Shown here one piece after another: positions 1-4,292 of a stretch of 6,693 nt of DNA. The translations under genes were made by a program, and so were the position numbers. The DNA lies in assembly GCA_007132365.1 (NCBI GenBank), contig SLOS01000012.1:1-6693 (forward strand), given 5' to 3'. This stretch comes from Bacteroidales bacterium (GTDB taxonomy: Bacteria > Bacteroidota > Bacteroidia > Bacteroidales > PUMT01). The notes beneath the pieces were generated by a model, which made no database searches, had not been told where the DNA came from, and saw only the letters and a program-made list of their open reading frames with translations. Numbering within the stretch: the stretch's first letter is position 1; the number at the start of each line of letters is the position of its first letter.

Positions 1-728
1 AGCACTGCAATATTGCCGGTGAACCTCTCACCGTCATGAGGCTCAATATATATTTCCTGTTTTCTGAAATGATTGTAACCCGGACCGGTTTTTACGTAGT
101 TAAATCCTGCAAGAAGTTTTTCATCAGTAAAACGGGAGGCAAGCCTCTTTGCATTTTCAGTGCTTCCCCCGCCATTGTTCCTGACATCTATTATCAGACC
201 CCTGCTGCCTTTAAGGTTGGCAATCAGGATATCGAGATTATTTTTACTTATAAGGTCGGAAAAACTACCATAATAGATGTATATTATATTATCCAGGTCT
301 GCAAATTCAAGGGGGCCGATAAATCTCTGTCTACCCTTGAAATAGTTTCTTTCAATCAATGGGTAACTGAAATTTTCAGGGCTGTCCAGATACCATTCCC
401 AGTAACGTGACCGGTCGAATGCGCTGACCAGGTTTACATGTCCGTCCCTGAGCTCGTAAAGCATAGATGCACAGAGGTCAAAGAGCTGAACAGGATTCAT
501 GTTGTCTGTAACTCCGGGCCGGTAACGGTTGTAGATGTTGTGCCAGTCTATACCCTTATACTCAAAAAATGAATAGTGCTTGTCGGTGAAATCCCATATC
601 TCTTCAAATATGGTAACAGGATCATCCTGGGCGTCAGGGCCCATAAACAATTTTTCGCAGGACTGCAAGGGAGTTATCATGGCTGCGATAACCGTCAGTG
701 ATAAGGCATACAGAAGTGTTTTTTTCAT
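1..728 (-). CDS. S41-family peptidase lipoprotein, 3' end cut by window edge
   Basis: The reading frame is open from the ATG at 728 to the left edge, giving 242 complete codons and no stop. Residues 1-24 form a lipoprotein signal: a basic MKK start, a hydrophobic stretch, then LQSC with the lipidated cysteine at C24. The mature protein should therefore be anchored in the envelope, probably facing the periplasm or the outer surface. LRDGHV (93-98) matches the N-terminal region of S41 (tail-specific/C-terminal processing) peptidases. LIIDVRNNGGG (178-188) is the characteristic S41 core strand and glycine loop. The catalytic serine and lysine normally lie further downstream, outside the window, so activity cannot be judged. 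No PDZ domain is obvious between the two motifs. An in-frame ATG at 752 would add eight residues (MEIRITER) before the signal; 728 is preferred because it gives a typical signal peptide. The gene starts 42 bases after the upstream barrel gene's stop and is likely co-transcribed with it. The family call is confident; the substrate is unknown. Confidence 0.88.
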   Translation of the reverse strand, partial: MKKTLLYALSLTVIAAMITPLQSCEKLFMGPDAQDDPVTIFEEIWDFTDKHYSFFEYKGIDWHNIYNRYRPGVTDNMNPVQLFDLCASMLYELRDGHVNLVSAFDRSRYWEWYLDSPENFSYPLIERNYFKGRQRFIGPLEFADLDNIIYIYYGSFSDLISKNNLDILIANLKGSRGLIIDVRNNGGGSTENAKRLASRFTDEKLLAGFNYVKTGPGYNHFRKQEIYIEPHDGERFTGNIAV

Positions 729-770
729 GCGTTCAGTAATTCTGATCTCCATATGTAATATTTATCCCGC

Positions 771-1619
771 TTACCTGACTCTGAAATAAAGTTCAAGCAC
801 AAGCTGATGAAGGGCATTGTGCATATTCAGGTTATGTTTTCCCTTCATAGTGTAATAGTCCCATACATACCCCACCCTGAACCAGTTGGGGTTTGATTCC
901 CCCCTGAATGATTCTTTTATGAATACTCCGGTAGTTATATGTGCATAATTGAACGGTGTCAGCAACTGCTTCTCAAAACCCTGGAGCTTTACCCCGCCGT
1001 CTTCTTTTAACTCGAAGCTTACTCCATATTCAGGTATCCTGACGGTATAACCCATCAGACTTGCTGCCGCGGAAAACTCAATATTCCAGTCCCTCCAGAA
1101 AAAACGGCTGCCGAAACCGAAATCGGCCTGGGGCCTTAACTCACCAATCAGGTCACCATACAGGTATGAGTTTCCAAGTCTTCCGGCAAGGCGGAAATTT
1201 CCAAAAACATTTACTTGTGCACCGGCCCAGAAACTGTACCTGGAGGGTGTATATAATTTTCTGAGATACAAATATCTGATTCCTGCTCCGGGGTTTTCAA
1301 CAATAGTGCTCAAATGGGCAGGTTTGGAAAAGTTATACTGAAGGCGGGCAAAGCTCCATTCAGTAATGTAAGAGTAACTTTGCGCGCGACGGCCAAAATT
1401 AAGAACTCCCCCCGGCCCCTGATAATGTAGGTTCGACATCCTCTGGTCCATCAATGTACCCCAGGTTGCACCCTGATCCATTCTGTAGTATATTCCGGGC
1501 TGCACTGTCTGGCTTCTCGTATCAGTATTGAAATTAAGGGTTCCGGCCACTGAAAACGAGACTGAAAAAGCAAGTGTAAACAGAATAGTTGTTAATCTAT
1601 TGATCATAAGGGTTATCAT
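771..1619 (-). CDS. Predicted outer-membrane beta-barrel-like protein, function unknown
   Basis: This 282-residue protein starts with a Sec signal peptide: a short basic start, a hydrophobic stretch of about residues 9-22, and a likely cleavage after SVA (residue 25). The mature part is rich in alternating aromatic, polar and glycine residues (GIYYRMDQ, YSFWAGAQVNVFG, NWFRVGYVWDYYT). It ends in LVLELYFRVR, resembling the closing strand of an outer-membrane barrel, although the last residue is Arg rather than Phe. Charged turn segments such as ELKEDGG fit loops between strands. A second ATG four codons in (1607) is an alternative start. I do not recognise a named family; Bacteroidota carry many such unclassified barrel proteins. 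A TAnnTTTG promoter match lies 40 bases upstream, and an S41 peptidase lipoprotein gene follows within 42 bases, so the two probably form one envelope operon. The role could be transport, adhesion or structural, and the sequence does not decide. Confidence 0.75.
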   Translation of the reverse strand: MITLMINRLTTILFTLAFSVSFSVAGTLNFNTDTRSQTVQPGIYYRMDQGATWGTLMDQRMSNLHYQGPGGVLNFGRRAQSYSYITEWSFARLQYNFSKPAHLSTIVENPGAGIRYLYLRKLYTPSRYSFWAGAQVNVFGNFRLAGRLGNSYLYGDLIGELRPQADFGFGSRFFWRDWNIEFSAAASLMGYTVRIPEYGVSFELKEDGGVKLQGFEKQLLTPFNYAHITTGVFIKESFRGESNPNWFRVGYVWDYYTMKGKHNLNMHNALHQLVLELYFRVR

Positions 1620-1658
1620 AGGCAGCCAGAGATATTATAACCGGTTTGTCGATGAACC

Positions 1659-1666
1659 CAAATGTA
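1659..1666 (-). promoter_or_regulatory. Candidate -7 promoter element (TAnnTTTG) for the leftward operon
   Basis: On the minus strand these bases read TACATTTG, an exact match to the Bacteroidota sigma-70 -7 consensus TAnnTTTG. The element lies 40 bases upstream of the ATG at 1619, predicting a leader of roughly 30-35 bases, which is a sensible length. No clear TTTG -33 box is seen at the usual spacing of about 19-21 bases. The nearest TTTG on this strand (1698-1701) is too far away. The call therefore rests on the -7 match and its position. Confidence 0.5.
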
Positions 1667-1720
1667 GACGATTTTTTTCATTAAAATTACACATGGACAA
1701 ATGAAAAAAAATTCGTCGGA

Positions 1721-1772
1721 AATCCTCATCAATCAACGTCAGATCAAAGAAGAACAACCTGGCATGAGGATT
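1721..1772. repeat. 9-base inverted repeat (AATCCTCAT / ATGAGGATT)
   Basis: AATCCTCAT at 1721-1729 is exactly complementary to ATGAGGATT at 1764-1772, with a 34-base spacer. No T-run follows either arm, so it is not a simple terminator. It lies upstream of the promoter candidate for the leftward operon, where a regulator could bind, but a single 9-base match in about 500 bases may be chance. Confidence 0.3.
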
Positions 1773-1869
1773 CAACGGATTGAAAAGTAATATTTCAAAA
1801 TAATGACTTTATAACCTGATGAGCACAGTTTGCATTTTAAACATAATATTAGTTAAAGCGAAGCGGTTC

Positions 1870-1932
1870 ATCCTGTAGGTCAAAATTTTGTATTTTTTGA
1901 ACAAAATTTTGGCTTCTTGTTTTTTACAGGAT
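1870..1932. repeat. Nested inverted repeat enclosing two copies of CAAAATTTTG
   Basis: The outer arms are ATCCTGTA (1870-1877) and TACAGGAT (1925-1932), an exact 8-base match. Inside are two identical copies of CAAAATTTTG (1881-1890 and 1902-1911). Each copy is self-complementary, so each can form its own dyad or the two can pair across an 11-base spacer. Folded together this gives a long two-part hairpin with an internal bulge. The position is mid-gap, about 190 bases before the TIM-barrel start and 250 bases from the barrel-gene start. It could be an operator pair, an RNA structure, or a small palindromic repeat element. The pairings are exact; the role is open. Confidence 0.6.
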
Positions 1933-1961
1933 AAAAATATGAAAAATATTATTAATACAGG

Positions 1962-2016
1962 GCAGGATTAATTTACCGGGTTATCTTTACCTTACAATAG
2001 ATTAGCAGGGATTAAT
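1962..2016 (+). repeat. Degenerate direct repeat GCAGG(G)ATTAAT
   Basis: GCAGGATTAAT at 1962-1972 recurs as GCAGGGATTAAT at 2005-2016, differing by one inserted G, with starts 43 bases apart. The core ATTAAT is itself palindromic and also occurs at 1951-1956. Such spaced copies upstream of a start could be regulator sites, but AT-rich sequence makes short matches common. Confidence 0.25.
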
Positions 2017-2074
2017 AGTCAATTTATTATTTAATTGGAGGTTTAAACCAAAAATTCAGGTTAACTTTCTTATT

Positions 2075-2099
2075 TTTATAGTTCATTTTAAACTATAAA
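2075..2099 (+). repeat. 9-base AT-rich inverted repeat just before the TIM-barrel gene
   Basis: TTTATAGTT (2075-2083) is exactly complementary to AACTATAAA (2091-2099) around a 7-base loop. It ends 23 bases before the ATG at 2123. It could be an operator, or a hairpin in the mRNA leader that affects start access. There is no Shine-Dalgarno sequence between it and the start, as expected in Bacteroidota. Confidence 0.4.
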
Positions 2100-2122
2100 T
2101 AACTTTTAAACTCCTTATAACT

Positions 2123-3058
2123 ATGGAACGAAGAAATTTTATCCGTAAGGCCGCACTTGGTGGAATTGCAATGACAGGTATGTCCGGTGCTTTTGAGGCA
2201 GCTGCTTCTTCGCCGGAGGCCAGGATTTCAAACAGGGCAAAATTTAACCTCAAATATGCCCCCACTTTTGGTAATTTCCGGGAACACGCCGGGGATGACC
2301 TGATCGACCAGATCAGATTTATGCATGACCAGGGATTCAGGGCCATATTTGACAATGGCCTGATGGGGAAGGAGCCCGCCATGCAGGAAAAGATAGCCAA
2401 TGAACTTGACCGTCTTGGCATGGAGCTGGGGCCGTTTGTGCTTTACGCCGATTTCAGTGTGGAGTCTATGGTTACCCGTGATCCTGAGATGATGGAGATG
2501 CTCAGGAAAAGGATGAAGATGGGACTTGAAGTCCAGAAGAGAACAAATGTCAAAACAGCCCTGGTTGTTCCCGGTCGCTATAGTCAAAGGTTGCACTGGG
2601 ACTATCAGACAGCCAATGTAATTGATTCTATGAGGATGTGTTGTGACATAGTAGGGCCAGGCGGACTGGTCCTTGTTATAGAGCCTCTGAACGCTTTAAC
2701 GAATCATCCCGGACTGTTTCTGACAACTATTCCGCAGGCCTATATGATTTGCAAGGCAGTGGACCACCCGAGTTGCCGGATTGTTAATGACATTTATCAC
2801 CAGCAGATAACCGAGGGTAATCTGATTCCCAATATAGATATGGCATGGGAATATATCGCAGCATTCCATTGTGGTGACAATCCGGGAAGGAGAGAGCCCG
2901 GAACCGGTGAAATTAATTATCTGAATGTATTCAAACATATTTACGATAAGGGTTATGACGGAGTTATATGCATGGAACATGGAAGGAGCATACCCGGCAA
3001 AGAGGGAGAAAAAGCCCTGATTGAAGCATACCGCAAGGTTGATGCTTTTGAAACCTGA
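2123..3058 (+). CDS. Tat-exported hydroxypyruvate isomerase-like TIM-barrel protein
   Basis: This 311-residue protein belongs to the xylose-isomerase-like TIM-barrel superfamily, closest to hydroxypyruvate isomerase (Hyi), which interconverts hydroxypyruvate and tartronate semialdehyde. Family marks are IEPLN (186-190, acidic residue E187), VNDIYHQQ (221-228, with D223, H226 and Q227 as likely metal or substrate ligands), HCGDNPGRREPGTGEINY (249-266, the strongest Hyi-like signature) and CMEHG (283-287, E285). In Hyi, two glutamates at the places of E187 and E285 are catalytic. The N-terminus RRNFIRKAALGG is a twin-arginine signal followed by a hydrophobic stretch and an alanine-rich AAA region near 26-28, so the protein is probably exported folded. 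Cytoplasmic Hyi lacks this. Members of this exported group in Bacteroidota are usually annotated as sugar-phosphate isomerase/epimerase or 'TIM barrel protein', and their substrates are mostly unknown. The start at 2123 gives the intact twin-arginine motif. The superfamily call is firm; the exact reaction is not. Confidence 0.88.
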   Translation: MERRNFIRKAALGGIAMTGMSGAFEAAASSPEARISNRAKFNLKYAPTFGNFREHAGDDLIDQIRFMHDQGFRAIFDNGLMGKEPAMQEKIANELDRLGMELGPFVLYADFSVESMVTRDPEMMEMLRKRMKMGLEVQKRTNVKTALVVPGRYSQRLHWDYQTANVIDSMRMCCDIVGPGGLVLVIEPLNALTNHPGLFLTTIPQAYMICKAVDHPSCRIVNDIYHQQITEGNLIPNIDMAWEYIAAFHCGDNPGRREPGTGEINYLNVFKHIYDKGYDGVICMEHGRSIPGKEGEKALIEAYRKVDAFET

Positions 3059-3168
3059 ACCATTTTTTCCGGATAAAAACCGGCCTTGAATATTTCTTTG
3101 ATCTGTATTCAGGTATGCCACAATAAGGTTTGCCTGAGTTTATCGTACAGGTTTATTAACTTAAAATT

Positions 3169-3678
3169 ATGATTACTATGCAGTTTAATCTGGAATCTCT
3201 AAGGGAAAGGGATGAAGCGCTTACCCGCTGGATGGCAAAATACGGTGTTTTTCTGCTCAGGATCAGTGTTGGTATTGTTTTTTTCTGGTTCGGGGTTCTG
3301 AAATATTTTCCGGGACTGAGTCCGGCGACCGATCTTGCCACCAAAACCATTGACACACTTACTTTCGGGATAATTTCAGGCAGTCTCGCCCTTTATATTC
3401 TTGCCACTCTTGAAGTAGCCATTGGTATAGGCCTTATTTTCGGGGTATTTCTCAGAGAGGTCCTCCTGCTTCTGCTTTTCCAGATGCTGGGAACCATAAC
3501 ACCATTATTTCTGTTTACCTCCGAAGCTTTTACCCAGATCCCCTATGCACCCACCCTCGAGGGGCAATACATAATTAAGAACATTGTAATTGTAAGTGCA
3601 GGAATTGTTATAGGTGCAACGGTCAGGGGAGGCAGGCTGGTTGCAGACCCTGATAAAGTCAGCGAAGAAAGCAGCTGA
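3169..3678 (+). CDS. DoxX-like four-helix inner-membrane protein
   Basis: This 169-residue protein has four predicted membrane segments at about residues 26-45, 70-94, 97-117 and 136-152. It has a charged cytoplasmic-type N-terminus (LRERDEALTRW) and a hydrophilic C-terminal tail (ADPDKVSEESS). RISVGIVFFWFGVLKYFPGLSP (31-52) is the conserved first helix and loop of the DoxX-like family, and LEVAIGIGLIFG (81-92) fits its second helix. DoxX proteins are small membrane proteins linked in some organisms to quinone or thiol redox processes; a role here cannot be read from the sequence. A second ATG at 3178 is a possible start. The gene lies 110 bases after the TIM-barrel gene and 97 before the next gene, on the same strand. 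Those gaps are wide for tight coupling, so co-transcription is uncertain. Confidence 0.78.
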   Translation: MITMQFNLESLRERDEALTRWMAKYGVFLLRISVGIVFFWFGVLKYFPGLSPATDLATKTIDTLTFGIISGSLALYILATLEVAIGIGLIFGVFLREVLLLLLFQMLGTITPLFLFTSEAFTQIPYAPTLEGQYIIKNIVIVSAGIVIGATVRGGRLVADPDKVSEESS

Positions 3679-3729
3679 ATAACAGGTTATGATGAGGCAG
3701 GCCCCTGAATAAAAGAATGCAGACTCTAT

Positions 3730-3749
3730 TTATAAAAGGTTTTTTATAA
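3730..3749 (+). repeat. Perfect 8-base AT-only hairpin upstream of the small membrane protein gene
   Basis: TTATAAAA (3730-3737) pairs exactly with TTTTATAA (3742-3749) around a GGTT loop. It ends 26 bases before the ATG at 3776 and about 50 bases after the DoxX-like stop. The stem has no G-C pairs, so it would be a weak terminator even though TTTTATAT follows. An operator or leader hairpin is equally possible. Confidence 0.4.
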
Positions 3750-3775
3750 TTTTATATCACCTCATAATTAAATCC

Positions 3776-4171
3776 ATGAACATGAATGACGACCAGGAGC
3801 TTCGAAGAGATCTTCGTAACACTCTTTATAATGAAATAAAGGGTGAACTTACCCATAATGAGTTAAGGGAGTTTGAGAAAGAAGTCATTGATGAGAATTT
3901 TTTAGCAAGGTTGCTCGAAAAATACCTGGTAAAGAAAAGGTCCTTTAACTTTATCACCATAATTTATTCAATGTTTGTCATGGTTCTTTTGATTCTTTTC
4001 CTTACAAAAGTTGAAAACCTGGTTCTGGTCATTCCTGTTACACTGGCTATTATACTTCTCCCGGTTTTTATTGTCAACTTGCTTGTAAGCAAATCCTTTC
4101 TTGGATACCAGAAAATAGATCTTGTCCTGAGGCTTTTCACCAGGTTTTTCGTCAAAAAGAAACTGAAGTGA
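3776..4171 (+). CDS. Small two-helix membrane protein of unknown function
   Basis: I do not recognise a family. The 131 residues divide into a highly charged N-terminal half (residues 1-56, acidic and basic, probably helical: DDQELRRDLRNTLYNEIKGELTHNELREFEKEV), two hydrophobic segments at about 58-77 and 81-104 joined by a very short KVEN turn, and a basic C-terminus ending VKKKLK. The basic flanks (VKKRS before the first helix, VKKKLK at the end) suggest that both termini face the cytoplasm, with the two helices forming a membrane hairpin. The charged N-terminal half could contact a soluble partner. A second ATG at 3782 is a possible start. Codon use and amino-acid pattern look like real coding sequence. 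The gene sits alone between DoxX-like and purL genes with about 100-120 bases on each side. Confidence 0.7.
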   Translation: MNMNDDQELRRDLRNTLYNEIKGELTHNELREFEKEVIDENFLARLLEKYLVKKRSFNFITIIYSMFVMVLLILFLTKVENLVLVIPVTLAIILLPVFIVNLLVSKSFLGYQKIDLVLRLFTRFFVKKKLK

Positions 4172-4184
4172 CGAAACCCTTATA

Positions 4185-4227
4185 CCGGCTGTATCATTGT
4201 TAATACATTCTGAAAAAAAAAAGCCGG
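4185..4227 (+). repeat. Paired arms CCGGCT / AGCCGG enclosing a TGTAT / ATACA dyad
   Basis: CCGGCT (4185-4190) is complementary to AGCCGG (4222-4227). Between them TGTAT (4190-4194) pairs with ATACA (4203-4207), and a run of ten A residues (4213-4222) precedes the right arm. It lies 14 bases after the stop of the small membrane protein gene. The A-run is on the wrong side for a rightward intrinsic terminator, so the function is unclear. The TGTAT/ATACA half-sites reappear in front of purL. Confidence 0.3.
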
Positions 4228-4261
4228 ATACTGCTGCTGTTTATTTAATTTCGCAGGATAG

Positions 4262-4292
4262 TTGTATTTATACATCCCAAATTGTATTTATA
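4262..4292 (+). promoter_or_regulatory. Exact 11-base direct repeat with 20-base period ending at the purL ATG
   Basis: TTGTATTTATA occurs at 4262-4272 and again at 4282-4292, so the second copy ends at the base before the purL start codon. Starts are 20 bases apart, close to two helical turns, which would place both copies on the same DNA face. The first copy extends into a perfect dyad, TGTAT-TT-ATACA (4263-4274). The second keeps the left half, but its right half runs into ATAATG. This fits a tandem operator or a pair of leader elements, but no known regulator site is recognised. Confidence 0.5.

Larger units (their letters stand above)
1620..2122. other. 503-base divergent intergenic region, AT-rich, no convincing gene
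   Basis: This gap separates the leftward envelope operon from the rightward TIM-barrel gene, so it should contain both promoters and no terminator. Seen in order are a -7 promoter match for the left operon (1659-1666), a 29-codon open frame (1701-1790) with no supporting signals, a 9-base inverted repeat (1721-1729 with 1764-1772), a nested palindrome (1870-1932), repeated GCAGG(G)ATTAAT units (1962-1972 and 2005-2016), a 10-base palindrome GGTTTAAACC (2040-2049), and a 9-base inverted repeat next to the downstream start (2075-2099). I found no exact TAnnTTTG box for the rightward gene. The closest is TATTTTTTG at 1891-1899, which has one extra base and is far from the start. No tRNA or rRNA-like sequence was recognised. 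Confidence 0.7.

Noticed and set aside
36..410. Plus-strand open frame of 124 codons
   Set aside because: It is antisense to the S41 peptidase frame, which has a lipoprotein signal and the DVRNNGGG motif. The + strand product has no support.
1868..1932. Integron attC site or insertion-sequence end
   Set aside because: No RYYYAAC/GTTRRRY core pair, no integrase or transposase gene, and no target-site duplication was seen.
3069..3083. CCGG-ATAAAAA-CCGG as a terminator after the TIM-barrel gene
   Set aside because: The stem is only four pairs and no T-run follows it on the + strand.
2083..3121. Minus-strand open frames opposite the TIM-barrel gene
   Set aside because: They lie antisense to a gene with strong Hyi-like motifs and a Tat signal.
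3097..3132. TTTG (3097-3100) followed by TAAGGTTTG (3124-3132) as a promoter for the DoxX-like gene
   Set aside because: The -7 box would need three rather than two bases between TA and TTTG. The spacing is tolerable, but the match is not good enough to call.
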